Assembly (NCBI GenBank): GCA_004802725.1
Contig: SGPM01000146.1
Span: 1 to 63,881, forward strand
Direction of reading: 5' to 3'
From: Antrodiella citrinella
Lineage: Eukaryota; Basidiomycota; Agaricomycetes; Polyporales; Steccherinaceae
DNA: 63,881 nucleotides
Position numbers and translations under genes: made by a program. The notes below the pieces were generated by a model. That model did not search any database, was not told where the DNA came from, and saw nothing but the letters and a program-made list of their open reading frames with translations. Position 1 is the stretch's first letter; the number at the start of each line of letters is the position of its first letter. Shown here piece after piece: positions 45,582-57,954 of the stretch.

Positions 45582-46308
45582 TCAGTGGTCTTGAGCACTG
45601 ACGGTCTCGATGATCTTCGTCGACAACGCCTCCTTCTGTATGACCTGTTCTGTCGAGGCAGTAACAGCTTCATCCTGCTCTTCCAGGGGAGCATCAGACT
45701 CCGTAGCAGAGACCGAAACTACAACTGATGCTGGCGCTGCACTTGTGCTTTCCTCGCTTTTCTCCACGTGTACGTCGTTCTCCAGGACCAATTCTGTCGC
45801 TTCCTCGGAGGGAACGACTACGTCTGCGTCATCCTTCTCTTCCACCGGCTCCTGCGCAGACACCACGTCCTCCGATGCATCCATGACCTCGGTTGACTCC
45901 TGCTGGGCCTCCAACACGGGGGAATCGGGTAGAGGGACAGCTGCAGCTGGGACTGCGACCGCTATTTCGTCGATGGTCTTCTTCTCTGCCTCAATTTCTA
46001 CACCCTGAACGCCCTCCGTGACCTCTTTTACCCCCTCACCCTCCTCCTGCCGTGAAGCGCCCTGCTCTGGCTCAATCGTGTCCAATCTGTGCCTCTTGGG
46101 CGCAGACGACGACGATTCGTCCTCATCAGGCTCCGTCGAGCTGTATCTGCGCTTCCTTCCAATCTGAGGCGCGGTCGATGTAGCTGTAGACCTGACTGTG
46201 AGCACAGAGACGCGCGAAGTTAATCTCACGACACGTACCGTCTTCGCCCCAAGGACGATCGGGCCTCGGGAAGATCGAGCTCGAGATGCGTCTAATCAGT
46301 TTGTACAT
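45582..46308 (-). CDS. Small acidic protein with N-terminal basic helix
   Basis: Two exons. Exon 1 (ATG 46308) reads MYKLIRRISSSIFPRPDRPW then GED; an upstream in-frame ATG at 46455 is less likely. After a short intron (donor GTACGT), exon 2 continues ATSTAPQIGRKRRYSSTEPD, SSSSAPKRHRLD (likely nuclear signals), then a long acidic, Glu/Val/Ala-rich low-complexity region to the stop at 45582. I recognise no domain. The very basic start followed by KRKR-type and acidic tracts resembles disordered chromatin- or nucleolus-associated proteins, but this is only composition. Confidence 0.6.
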
Positions 46309-46728
46309 CGTGGAGAGGGCGTGTTTGGACGCGACGAGCCACCTGGGGACTGGATAGAAACTCGGAGGACGTGCCAGAGGTCCAGAGGACGGAGCAACAG
46401 GGAATTTGATGCTGTTTGTCGCCCTCTGCTTGCTTGTGCTTGTGATCACTTTCAAACTCAGTCAGGAAGATCTTCGGCCTTTGTAAACGACCATTCCCCC
46501 CGTCTCGCAAATATTATGCATTGTCAGGACGCCTTTTGTTTCACAGAAATGCGACTTTGAACAATGGTACAAAGGCGAACTTTGGCAACAAAGCAAAAGT
46601 TCGGCGACGCGAAGCGGATATATATGGGCGCCCGATCATGAAATTTCTATCATGATTGCTACGACATCCGAGGAAAAACGTACAGTGACACAACATACAT
46701 AACACCTCTTGTTTGCTGTTTGCTGCTA

Positions 46729-48480
46729 TTATACCTGTTTCCGATGCAGGCCCTTGGGCAGCTCCTTCACCCATGGGAGGAAATCGCGTCCTTGCATGTA
46801 AGGACGAAGCACTTCCGGAACAATGAGGCCCTGCGAAAGCTCCAATTAGGCCTATGTCAAGAACAGCTGTAGCAAAACGTACCTCTGGAGTCTGGTAGTT
46901 CTCTGCAACGCAGCACAAAGCACGCTCGGTAGCGCATAGTGTGCCGTTCAACATGTGCACATAGAGCTTACGCGTTTGGTCCTTAGTTCTCAGTCCACAA
47001 CGCACCTCCAATCGTCGAGACTCTGTGAAACGTCGTGAGTGATCTATTCGACCTCTCTTACTGACAAAGCTCACGATAATCTGTGCAGTTGGAGCAAGAT
47101 ACCAACTCCTTGAACGCTCCCTGGAAGGGAAACCAAGCCTCCAAGTCGTACTTCTGTGCGGCAGCCAGATTCAGCGCACCAGAGACGATAGCCACAACGC
47201 GATATGGGATCTTCAAGCTCTTGTAGAAATCCTCAGACGTGGCGATCATCTGATCAAACATCTCCCAGCTTTTCTCCGGATCGGTGATACAGAACTGCTC
47301 GACCTTCTCAAACTGGTGCACGCGGAAGATTCCCCACATATCTCGTCCAGAGGCTCCCGCCTCTTTCCGGAAGCATGTGGAGTATCCAGCGTACTTGATT
47401 GGCAGTTGAGTCTCGGGAGATTCAAACCATTCGTCGCTGTGGAAGGCGGAAATGGGCTGTTCGGAGGTGGCAATGAGGTATTTCTCGTCATCATCTGCGA
47501 TGACCTAGGTCCAAGGATAGCGTAGTTGAGCTTGAGGATATGAGATATGTCCAGAACGTGTGCGCACCTTGTACAGCTCCTCGTCGAATTGGTCAAGTTG
47601 AGCTGTCTTGGCCATAACGTCCTTGTTGATCATGAATGGCGGCTGAATCTTTTTGTATTCCCTCTTGCGCAGGAAATCAAGACCGTAATTGATCAAGGCT
47701 TGATTCAGGTCGATACCGTCATTTGTGAGGTAGTATCCGCGGTGTCCTACATTCTTCGAACCTGTGAACACAATAAGCATGGTATTCTGGTTAGACAACG
47801 ACAGTGCTGCGCACCTCTCTCCAGATCCATTGCATCAAGCCTCAGGAGCACTTCGTGGTGGGGCATGATGTCCGTCTTCTTCTCGACCTGCACACCCTCT
47901 CCATCGGGATGATATGTCCTGACAGTGACATTATCGTCCTGTATAAAACAGCATCAAGAAACAGGGATCATGGTGCATGAGGATATCTCGCACCTCTGTC
48001 AAGCTGACAGGAGCATCCTTTCCGACAATGTTTCCGACATTGCCGGCACGCTGCCTCATCTTTTGCTCCTGCTCCTTCGCCTCCTGACGCTTTGCGATGA
48101 CTTTAGCGTCCAGATCCTTCTTCTTCGCCACGAGTTCGTCTGCGTTCTCTTTCGCCTATACATAAATCTTGAAATGAGTATGATATACCAACCGTTTTGG
48201 ACCAAGGTCGCGCCGCACCTTCTTTTTCGCCGCGATCTCTTTCTGCACGGCGTTCACTTCTTTGCTGAACTGGCTCGCATCGTAGTCCACTGTCGGTTGC
48301 AACATTCAGCAACACATACATACCATAAAGCAAATCCGACTCACTCTTCACCCAATCTGTGTACATCTGGATGACCTCGTCCACCAGTTCTACGGACAGC
48401 CCGCGTTTCCGCTGGGACTCGCGGATCTGCTCCGCATTTCCCCCCTTGTTGTCGATGAAGTGCAGTACGTCCAGTGTCAT
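46729..48480 (-). CDS. SES1: Seryl-tRNA synthetase, cytosolic
   Basis: Class II aminoacyl-tRNA synthetase charging tRNA-Ser. It starts [20 protein letters not shown], the standard eukaryotic N-terminus; no mitochondrial presequence. The N-terminal coiled-coil arm ([37 protein letters not shown]) is followed by the catalytic core: [20 protein letters not shown] (with motif 1 region), [38 protein letters not shown], motif 2 [20 protein letters not shown] then [45 protein letters not shown], and motif 3 [20 protein letters not shown], ending [19 protein letters not shown] at 46729. All introns join in phase. It is divergent with the DUF1308 gene, 212 bp between start codons. Confidence 0.95.
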
Positions 48481-48692
48481 GGTGGGCTATGTAGGCCTGC
48501 GTAAGGCGAGGGTCTTATGTAGTGAAGGGGACAGACGATAGCCTCGGAAATATATAGATTGTCTTTGCCGAGTCATCGATGGTCAAAAGATCGAGATACT
48601 GGACCGGCATCTAATCTAATCTATGCAATCCGTCCACAAATCCGTCCACAACGCGTTTTGTTCTGCTACCACCACCATCCTCGAGAGTCGGG

Positions 48693-50662
48693 ATGAACAC
48701 AGGCTCACCATCGCTCGACGGGCCTCACCCGGAGGTACAAAAATTACGTCGAAAACTATGCAGGACACTTGAGTCAATCTCGACTTTTGGTCCCAGCGTG
48801 GCGAAGCCGCCCATCGTCGACGCCTCCGTAAATATTACTGGTGGACCGTCCGACGAGCACCAGCATCAAGAAGCCGTGCACGGATTGAGATCACTACGCG
48901 ACGCCGTGCGCCGCGATCTAGAGAATATCGAGAAGGTATGTTAGTCCAGACTGCAGAGCTTCCACCCGTGTCGTGTGATCAAACCTGACGTGAGGGTGTT
49001 TGCAGTAGTTCTTTGACGATCCCGAATGCGCTTCGCTGCCTGCACCCTCGACCAATGCGCCGTATCTGATATCAGTTTGGCATGAAGTATTACTTGCACC
49101 ATCGCCTGTCACTGGGATCTGGAGCGCGTTCTCTGAGGACGGCGCGCGCTTCCATCTCGGCGGATGAAAGGAGGGCAGAGGGTAGAAGGTATCAAGGTCG
49201 ATGTCGTCGCCGACGGCGGTAAGCGTTGGATACGAGTAAACACGTGCGTCCTCCCATATTTTTAATCTATGTCGATGTTGACGATCCCATAACCAGTACC
49301 AAGAACTCTCGACTATTAGCTGAATTTCGGGAGCTAGACTCGTACTTGACTGATTCTGAAGACGACGTAGACGACGCATCCGCGGATGGGCGGCCAAGCC
49401 TCAGGCAGGACGCGTTCGATAACACTATCCTTCGAATGGCACGTCCCCTCATTGCGGCCGCCAATGCAAATCCTTTACCAGGGACCGGAGAAATCCCTGC
49501 AGTCACGATGCAACTCACGCGACTGGATCCAAATCCTTCAGCCAAGAAGGAATACGATGAGAGATTACAGAGAACCATAGACGAGTTGAAGACTTTGGGT
49601 CTTGACGTACGACTTGGGGAACGAGAAGATGCCACATTAGATGATCACCAACAAGCCAAGTTGGCGAACCCTAGTCGACTGCAACCTACTTCTCGCATTA
49701 ATCTGGATCTCTCGATTCTCATTGCATTGGTCTCGGATTTGACACACGCCCCACTACCACAGTCCGTCAACGAAGCCGAAGTCCGTTTCACGCCGTCCGC
49801 ATCATACATCGAGTGGAAGAAGACACGACTACAGAACCAGCAGGAATCTATCGACGTGGAACACATAGCCAGACCCTCTAGAGCCCTCTCTATGCAGGCG
49901 GTGCAAGAAACTGTGAGGGCGCTTTGGGAAGAGATGCATGATCGACTTTCATCCGTTGATGCGACAGTCGAATTCTGGACCACGCCTGAGGCAGTGGACC
50001 GTTGTTTGAAAATAGTCAGCAAAATCGGCGGCCCGGACGAGAAACGTCGTGCTCGAGCTATGCTCCCCTCGTCAGGCGACGGAAGATTCACGTCACAGCA
50101 GCAAGAGGTAGATTTTTGGCAGGGTTCGCGGTACCCTTGTGGATATGTCCCTCTTTTCCCCATACACGTCTTTCCGTCTACGATGCAACCTGTCGATCAC
50201 GAGCAGCCTTCAAGTTCGCTCAAAAGCGCTTCTTTCTTCACTGCACTCTCCAACACTTGCCGTATCATCCTAGCACAAGACATCATCCCAGATCCGCGAT
50301 CTTCCTCATCCTCCGCCACCACATCGCCTTCTCCTGCACCGAGCAACACGGCAGATGACGCCGCCCCCGAAGTGAACGTTGGTGAGATCCCTCGTGCAGC
50401 CGTCACAAAGGTCAACCATCGCTTGACTGGTCACACCGTCCAGACGATGCTATGGGGCGCTACGCGTGGTTGGACCACTCTCACTGCAAACAAGACGAGC
50501 GTAAAAGCCATCCTTCGCGAGATGAAGACGTCAGGGAACGCTGTGTGGGAGCGTACTACTGGCCATGTCGATTCGGGTGGAGAAACCGAGGTTGCAGCGT
50601 TGTGGGTCGTGGAGCCGCGCAGTTTAGCAGAAGGCATGCGGGCAGACTTTCAGGCGACTTAG
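48693..50662 (+). CDS. DUF1308 (C7orf25/UPF0415-like) protein
   Basis: Conserved eukaryotic protein of poorly known function. Exon 1 starts MNTGSPSLDGPHPEVQKLRR, with a helical stretch AVHGLRSLRDAVRRDLENIE. The middle exons carry APYLISVWHEVLLAPSPVTG and IKVDVVADGGKRWIRVNT, then the large last exon KNSRLLAEFRELDSYLTDSE, ARPLIAAANANPLPG, INLDLSILIALVSDLTH (the DUF1308 signature, LDxxxLIALVSxLxH), and ends with KSASFFTALSNTCRIIL, VNHRLTGHTVQTMLWGATRG, WTTLTANKTSVKAILREM, stop 50662. The borders of the second and third exons are less certain than the last. Confidence 0.8.
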
Positions 50663-51553
50663 ATGAGAGAAGGAATTCGCAGTTCGGGGGTTGGTTTGAT
50701 GTTTGGATATGCCTATTCTAACAGATTCATCATAAGGCATACGTCCTGAGGCTGTAATGCTATCATACCAACCAGCTGTACGGTATATATTTGGGGATGG
50801 TAACTTGAAACTTACAATGTCACGGGTGAGCGACAACGACTCGCATCGCTCATTGAACGTTTGAATCTATGACGAACGTCAAAAGGTTGCCTCGAATCCA
50901 AGTATCAATATTGGCGTATCTCTATCGCGACTGCTACTACTCGCCCTGCACTCGCTGACGACATACCTGCGAGCTACTATGTAATTTCGTACAACTAGTA
51001 CTAGTAATTAGTATACACACGTCCATCAGGCGCCGTGCGGCACTGCAACGAAACATGTTCAAGCTGCAATGTCCCATACCTAATTATAACCTACAGCGGA
51101 CCTGAGTCATGGTGTGTACCGTTCTTCACATTCAAAGCACCAGGTAGGTAAGCATACTTAGAATATGAAGCTGGAAGAATAAAGTTTGGGCTGTAGTAGC
51201 AGCGCCGACCGGCGACTAGTACTAACTAGTAGGCCGCACATCTGATAAACCTGCTTGAAGCGTGGTGAAGTTTCGAATCTTGGAGTGAAGTTCACTGTTA
51301 CCAACACCGATATGGAACATTATTTGGCTATATATGAGGTCGTAGTGTAGATTTGCAACTTCATATGATCTAAGTTATACATGTAGCCTGAACGGTGACG
51401 ACGCGAAAGTGACCGGACGCGTCTGTTATGTGACTGTGACCTGTGGTCACCATGTTCGACGCCACACTGACCAAGTATTCGGCATACTCCGTGACCGAAT
51501 GAGCAGCAACTCCGCTACGGAAACAAAACTTGAACGCTTCAACAAGAACAATG
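50663..51553. other. Intergenic, no gene seen
   Basis: AT-richer sequence after the DUF1308 gene. The first ~150 bp are probably its 3' UTR, and part of it recurs at 52078-52165. CTAGTACTAGTAATTAGTA-type words near 50996-51015 and 51220-51232 are simple, with no assigned role. Confidence 0.45.
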
Positions 51554-51960
51554 GACGCAAAACAACCCGCTACGACGCCAGATGATACATTTTGGGAGGA
51601 TCATCCTTGGGACGACCTTCGACCGTCGCCTGAGTATCAAAACTACAGGTGCACTGCCCTTCGTACGTTCGTTTCTGAGGATGGGACGGCTTGGCAAACT
51701 CGTCAAGGCTGCCTCCAGCTGCTGTGATTGCTGAGTGTCGGCTTTGTGTCGTGATCCCAATGGTTCGAGCGGTAGGCTGACATGGACTACTAGTGCTTTG
51801 GATTCTCCGAATGTGCGTACTCCTGTAAGCGCCCGTATTCCCTTCAACATTCATGGTCTTCCTGACGGCCCCGCCGGAGTTGCAATACGTCTTGCTGTAC
51901 GCTCACTTTACCGTTGATCGGCACCACCGCTGCATTTGATGCAGAAGAAGACTACAAGTC
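51554..51960 (+). pseudogene. Unidentified coding remnant
   Basis: An ATG at 51554 opens MDAKQPATTPDDTFWEDHPW then DDLRPSPEYQNYRCTALRTF and VSEDGTAWQTRQ, which looks protein-like. Further in-frame pieces (PFNIHGLPDGPAG, about 51837-51875; YVLLYAHFTVDRHHRC, about 51886-51935) lie in shifting frames without clear introns. I do not recognise a family. It is probably the broken 5' part of a gene whose 3' flank resembles that of DUF1308 (see the repeat at 52078). Confidence 0.3.
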
Positions 51961-52077
51961 GATACTTACTGCATGTACGAGAGTGATTATGATACCGTCT
52001 CAGAGTCGACGTCCACCCCACAGATATGCAAGGATATATGCGAGCAGACTGTCAGGCAACAAGTTGAATGAACAGAT

Positions 52078-52165
52078 GGGGGTTTGGTTGGTTTGGACAT
52101 TCCTATTCCAACAAATGCATACGTCCTGTAGTGCTATCAACCTAACCAGCCGTATACTATATATG
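52078..52165 (+). repeat. Duplicate of the DUF1308 3' flank (partner about 50688-50796)
   Basis: GGGGTTTGGTTGGTTTGGAC ... ATGCATACGTCCTG ... AACCAGCCGTATACTATATA here matches, with gaps, GGGGGTTGGTTTGATGTTTG ... AAGGCATACGTCCTG ... AACCAGCTGTACGGTATATA at 50685-50796, same strand and order. This suggests a local duplication of about 1.4 kb period, or a shared small repeat. Confidence 0.5.
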
Positions 52166-52410
52166 CTGCGTGCGGGACAAGAAGAGAAACAAAGAGGTGA
52201 CGATAGACAGAACATATGCATGAAATTATAAGATACAGACGTCAGAGGAGATGCGAGTAGTAGTAGTGAAAGAGGGAGAGAGAGGAAGTAAGAAAGAGGT
52301 GCAGGCGATGTGTGTGAGCAGAGAGCAGCGATCAGTGCGGTAACGTGAAATAAACACAACGGGGTATGGTCTGAGTTGAGTCAATACATAGAATGAAGTT
52401 ACGGAACAGT

Positions 52411-55400
52411 CTAGTTGAGATAACCACGGCACTTGACGGAACCACAGAGACATGGGATCTTGTCCTGCTCGATAGGGAAATGATAATCTGCGAATCGGAG
52501 TAATCAGTTGAAGGCAAACATAAACAATTGAGAATAAAAGACGTACCGTATGTAATTTCGTTGCCTAACTCGATGTCTTGCTTGGCGTAAATGACGATTT
52601 TCTTCTCGCCGTTGATAGTGATGATCTTGGCAGTGCAGTTGGGGTCACAAGAATGGTTGATAAGCCGTCTACAGCAAGTGTAAGCTTCAGTGGGTCATAA
52701 TGGAACATGAAGCGCACGCACCCAAGATTCCCTTTCTTCGTGGCGTCCACCACCAGATCTTCGTCGATACGGAAGAGATAACTGCTCCCGATGCCCTGAC
52801 GCTCATACGCCTTCTCGCGTTTATCCGCCACTTGAGCACGGATAACCTCACCGACGTACTCGATCACCATCTCCCCTCTCGAGATCTTCTCCATGGCATA
52901 GAGACCCCAATCGTGGATGGGCGAGCGCGCGAAGCGCAGGTGTTTCTTACGCGTCTGGAGCTGATTGAACTTGACAGCATCCGTGGCGGCAGATTCACCC
53001 TTGGATAGCGCCATCGCGCGTTGCACCTGGTTGATCTCTTCGAGTCCTTGCGCACGTCGTCGGGCGTTGGCCCGATTCGACCGCGAGGAAGTGACGTTCT
53101 GCGGTTGTGGCGCTTCGGCTTCCGGTACAGCTTCATCCGCGGTCGTACGAGCAGCGTACTGAGCGACATAGGCAGACTTTTCGGCATGTGAGATCTTGTA
53201 ATATCCTTCTGTACGAGCAGATCCAGTTTGGTGCTTGCGACCTTGCGATTCGGCGCTTTCTGAGGGCTCCTGAGGAGGCGTTGGTAGTGAGTCTTCTGGT
53301 GATTCGCCAGACAATGCAAGTTTGGCGAAGAAGAGGTCCTCGTCATCCTCGCAGATGCCCTCGACGAAGGGGTTTGGTGGAGGACTAGTATGTCGAGGAG
53401 GAGCAACGCGTTTCGGTACTATAACGGGCGAGATGGGTGGTGAAGGCGAAGAGTCATAGCTTGGAGTGACTCGGACCTGCGCCACGGCAGGTTGCTCGAA
53501 GTGTAGGTCGTCCAGAAGCACTTTGACAACGTCGTCGTCCGCCTTCTTGGCTGCTTCGGCTTTCTTGGAACTTTTCTTTGTCTTCTTGACCGAGACGTGG
53601 ACCTTGTTCTCCTCTTCGATGACTTGGACCTTGGCTTTCTTAAGAGGAGGTTCCGCCACAGATTCACTGACGGAAGTCGCTCTCTTGCGCGTAACGACCA
53701 CCTCGGTGACAACGGCACTCTCCACCTCATCTTCAGACTCAACATCCTCCTTCCTCGCCACAACAGTCTTCTTCACCTTCTTCTTCGGAGGCGCCTCCAT
53801 CTCACCAACCGCTGCAGAAGACTCCACCCTCGCATCCACCATCTCCACGTCCGCCTTCGCCTCCTCCCGCACCCGCTTCTGCTTCCGAAAGGTCAAGCCC
53901 TTGAGTGTGGTGGTCTTGTGCTCATACTGGTTCACATCGTGCTCATGAAGCTCCCCATCCACCACCGCCGCGTCGCCGGAGTCCTTCTTCCGCCTATCCC
54001 GATCCTCAGCCAGTACCCGCCGAACCTCCACACCAACAACCCTGTCCACGATGTCCTTTTCCAGTGTCGCCGTGAAATCCTTCAAGATCATCTTGGTCGC
54101 CTCGGAGACGAGTTCAGACTGCGTCCATGACGTTTTGACCGATGCAGATGGCGGGGCTGGCGGAGGGTGGACAGTGACATTGACAGTATGGTGAGCGAGT
54201 GTGCGGCCACTGTGGTTGAGCACGGTGGCGGCGCGTCGTGCAGCGTCAGGTTTCTGAAAGGTGATGTACCAGCCTTTATGATCTTGCAGAACCTGATGAG
54301 ACATGAATGAGTTTTTAGCTCCTCAAAGAGACTGTGGGATGCAACACGTACCTTGTCCACGTTAAACCCGTCAAAGAACTGGCGAACGTCATCCTGCCGC
54401 ACCGCGCCACCAAGCTGTCCGTCAAGCGTAACGTGATCATGTCCGTTCTTCGACAACTCTTCCAGAACCGCATCGTGTTCTTTCTGCTTCCCGCCCTTCC
54501 CTGTCTGACCCGGACGTCGCGAAATAGGTGATGGAGACCGCGAGCCCGGATGTGGAGAGTCCCGCGGATCGCGATCGTCGTCGTCCATCCGCCATGGCCG
54601 TCTCCCACGCGTGCGAGGAGTTGACGAAGAACCATATGCTGGAAAGTTTGGTCTTGGGGGTAAAGAGTGTGTTGACGAGCTCGGTTGAAGAATCGATAGT
54701 CTGGCCTTGACGAGGTTCGGTGGCGGACCTTTGTGCACAGTCACGCGTCCGTTGACAGGTGGCAAGGCATGCATGACCATAGCGCGGGGTTTTGTGGGCA
54801 CACGCGATTGGCTAGGACCGGTGGGTATCGTTGGAGGCGCGTTCGACCGCCATGGGTTCGTCGTCGACTGTACTGGTGTCTGGCTCGCGCTGTGGTTGGT
54901 AGTCGGTGTACCCTTCGACGCGCCGGTTTCCCTCAATTTCTCCTCCTTCTCCTTCCTATGCTTTCTCTCCCGCTCCTGCCTCCGCTTCGCATCCAACTCC
55001 TTCATGACTGCCTCCAAGATCTTCCCTTCTCCATCAAAAGTCACAGACAGACTTTCTCCCTCCACACAACTAATCGCGTAACCCAGTGTCCCATGCTTCA
55101 GCTTCTTTCCGTTCTCCTTCTCCACACACCTCTTCGCCTCCTCGTGATACGCGTACCTGATGAAAATGATCCCCAGCGCTCCGCCGTTGGCCTTGTCGAT
55201 CTGAGGCTCAAACGACACGATAGTTCCGAGTTCCTGGAAATATCGACGGATATTCTGGTTAGAAGACAGCGGAGAGACGTTCATGACGAGCACAGCAGTG
55301 GGCGGCGCAGGTCCAGTCGAATTCTCGTCGTACTTTTGTCACACGGTCAGCATGGCATCCTAGGAATAGCAGAAATGCAGCAAACGCACATCGTACTTGG

Positions 55401-56697
55401 CCAACGAAACAAGTTCAGTCTTCGGCGGTCGCGCACAAGGTAACTTCTTCACAGCTGAATCCTTCCTGGGATCCCGCAACTCCACCTCCGGCTCGCCTTC
55501 CACCACTTCACCACCATACCTCGTCAAAATCTCCTTCCCCTTCCCCTTCCCTCTCAAGCGCTCGGGTACACGTTCCCTCACTAACTCAATCAATGTCCGT
55601 ACTTTCCCATCCCTATCCTTGTCGTAGTAAGGATCAAAGAGAACTTTGTAGTCCTTCCCTTCGGGGTATTCGGAACGTGCAGGTGGCCAAGGAGGCGGTG
55701 GAGGAAGCGAATAGAGTTTCGGCGGAGACGCAGGGCGTGGTGGGGGTGAGGATGGCGGTGGTGGAGGCGGTGGAGGCGGTAGAGATAATGGTTCACTGGG
55801 CGGCGGAGATGGCGGTCGGTCGGCTGGTGGTGGTGAAGGCGGCCAGTTTGGGGGTTCTGGTGGGAGAATAGAGGGATGTGATAAAGTATTCGGAAGTGTG
55901 AACTTGAATTTGATCCTAGTATCTGGCGGAGGGGGTGGTGGAGGAGTAGAGCGAGGTTCAGAGGGTGGTGGCGGCGGTGGCGGAGGGTCTGACCCGGCTC
56001 CGGGGGAGATCTGTGTGCTCGTGGTGCTGTAGGGGGTAAAGGTGGCTTTGGTGGAGGTTCTGTGGGCGGAGGCGGTGGGGGCGCTTCTGAGGGAGGTGCT
56101 GGTGGGGGCGCAACGCTTGGAGGAGGCGGAGGCGGTGGTATTGACTTTGGTTCTGGAGGAGCAGGCCGCAGACGAAAAGACACTGGCTGACCTTTCGCTG
56201 GGAGCTGCCCGTTCACGGAGGGAGATCCTCGCGTATGCCCTCCAGCGCCATTCAAAGATGGCTGTTGCAGCTACATCCGAAAGCAAAGCAATTACAACGT
56301 CAACTCACATTTCTGCGACGTATTGCACCCGCAGACTCACCGAACTTGGGCCGGCCTGGTCATTCCAGCTACCCTCTACCTGTTTTCCCTTCTGTAAGTA
56401 CTTCAGGCTAGGCCCAGTCGGCGTCGACCCGGACGGCCCTGTTGGGTGTGCAACGTGGCCATTCACGAAGGGTTTTGCTACGCCATTCCTTGACGCTGCT
56501 GGACCAGTGGGAAGGGCTTTGTTCGGGTTACTGCTCAGTAAACTACGAGGCCCTGTGGGTGGTGTTGCTCCTAATCGTGAGCCAGGGCCTATTGCACTAG
56601 AGGATGCTTGTGGGGGTGTACTCGATGAGGGGCCTGCAATTCCCGCCAAGGTGTTTAGCAAGGCTCGTGGACCCTTGGGCGGTGCCTTGCCAGACAT
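52411..56697 (-). CDS. SET1: SET1 histone H3 lysine-4 methyltransferase (COMPASS)
   Basis: Catalytic subunit of COMPASS, which methylates histone H3K4 in active chromatin. It starts [20 protein letters not shown] proline-rich region, then [20 protein letters not shown] and [15 protein letters not shown], leads to a first RRM ([40 protein letters not shown]) and a second RRM-like fold ([12 protein letters not shown] with [20 protein letters not shown]). A long basic/acidic linker precedes the N-SET ([19 protein letters not shown]) and the SET domain: [84 protein letters not shown], and post-[16 protein letters not shown] at the very end. A frame change in the poly-proline part (about 56010) is explained by a phase-1 GT-AG intron ending before [12 protein letters not shown]. 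The methyltransferase motifs are complete. Confidence 0.94.
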
Positions 56698-57954
56698 CGT
56701 CAAGAGCGACGACGAAGCGTCGAGGAAGACAGAAGAAACGTAGTGGTGGTTAGAAGGAGGGAGGTGCGGACAACCGAGTCGCGGGAGTCAAGTTCCTCGT
56801 TCCAGTCGTCTCTCGCGCTATGGCCCTCTTGGTCGTTATACTTTCTTCTGCCAAAGCTTGGGCTGATCTGGGTTGAACAACGCAGGAGAAAACAATGCCG
56901 CCGCCGCTCAACTCTCGAGACATTTGCGAGCATCGATTGTTCAGAGTACCTATACAAGACGCAGCAGCCCATACACTAATCCCCATCACAGCCTCCCAAT
57001 CCCGCGAGCACCCTTCTCCAACCGAGACCCCATCTCTCAACCAGCTTCCAAAGAGTGAATCGCTACGCCAAATACGGGGAAGACGACGGGCAAGAAGGAA
57101 AAAGGTTTTCAGGAGAGGAGGAGAATTGAAGAGAGGTCATCTACCTCGATTTTCGGCGGAGACAGAGCGACAAAGCGCCGACATTCAGGCGGAGATCCGA
57201 TTTCGGCTGTCGGCAATTCCTCAGTCGTCGCTCTCCTGGTACTAGTACGAAAATACCATTGAGCACTTCAAATGACAATGAGAAGTGCTTCCGGAGTCTA
57301 TCAGGGTGTTCCCAGTGTGTGAGCAGCAAAGAGGACCCAAACGAGAGATCTTGACGCACCGGACTGCGATAAGATAAGATTTCCTTGCACTCATCGTCGT
57401 GAACATATCCTCCTGGCATTCCGTCCATGTTCAGTTCCTCAGTCTCCTCGTGTCGTAGGTTCAGAACACACGCTGTCACGACTACCATGCATGAGTCAGT
57501 GGACCTTCGTATTTCGTCGAAATGGGAACGATTTCGCCGACCGATCATCACTGGTACTAAAGATAAGACGGAAGGGGTGTTACGTAAGCGGTCAAGGCTG
57601 TGGTAAGAGCATGACTCCGAGTGCTCCTTCACTCCCTACCACCGTCTGCTGCAACAATATCACTCATCAAGATATTCTTACAACAACTCTCCGAAGCATA
57701 TCATTCTGGTTCTCTTCGTGCAGGATACTCACCACGAACAGAAACGAGGACAACGTATACCAGGCCATCGATAGTCTTCTTGGTGCGTGCGTGCGCTATG
57801 ACGTTCTTCGCTCGGCTGGAGACTGACTCGGCTTAGGATTTTAGGATCACTGTAGGATCACTTTGAAGCAGTCGCTTCCAGTCAGGAACTAGTAGTGCAA
57901 GATGGTGAGCGTCATCGACCCTGTAGAATGCGCAACGTCTCGCTAAATTTCCTT
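56698..57954. other. SET1 promoter side and unassigned sequence
   Basis: 1.26 kb between the SET1 start codon and the first recognisable PP2C sequence. The ORF on the minus strand at 57141-57632 is the longest but shows no motif and no partner exon. Nothing can be annotated beyond probable promoter sequence for the two divergent genes. Confidence 0.45.

Noticed and set aside
48918..49397. 159-aa minus-strand frame over the DUF1308 gene
   Set aside because: It crosses two introns of the better-supported plus-strand gene and has no recognisable sequence.
53466..54130. Long plus-strand frames over SET1
   Set aside because: Antisense shadows of the Lys/Glu-rich SET1 linker, with no motif and no splice-compatible partners.
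55960..56040. Apparent frameshift in the SET1 poly-proline region
   Set aside because: A phase-1 GT-AG intron of about 70 bp (donor GTCAGA, acceptor GCCAG before ATACTAGG on the minus strand) joins SPPEP to [12 protein letters not shown] in frame, so no mutation is required.
57141..57632. 163-aa minus-strand frame upstream of PP2C
   Set aside because: No motif, no neighbouring exon with a matching phase, and poor codon bias; not enough to call a gene.
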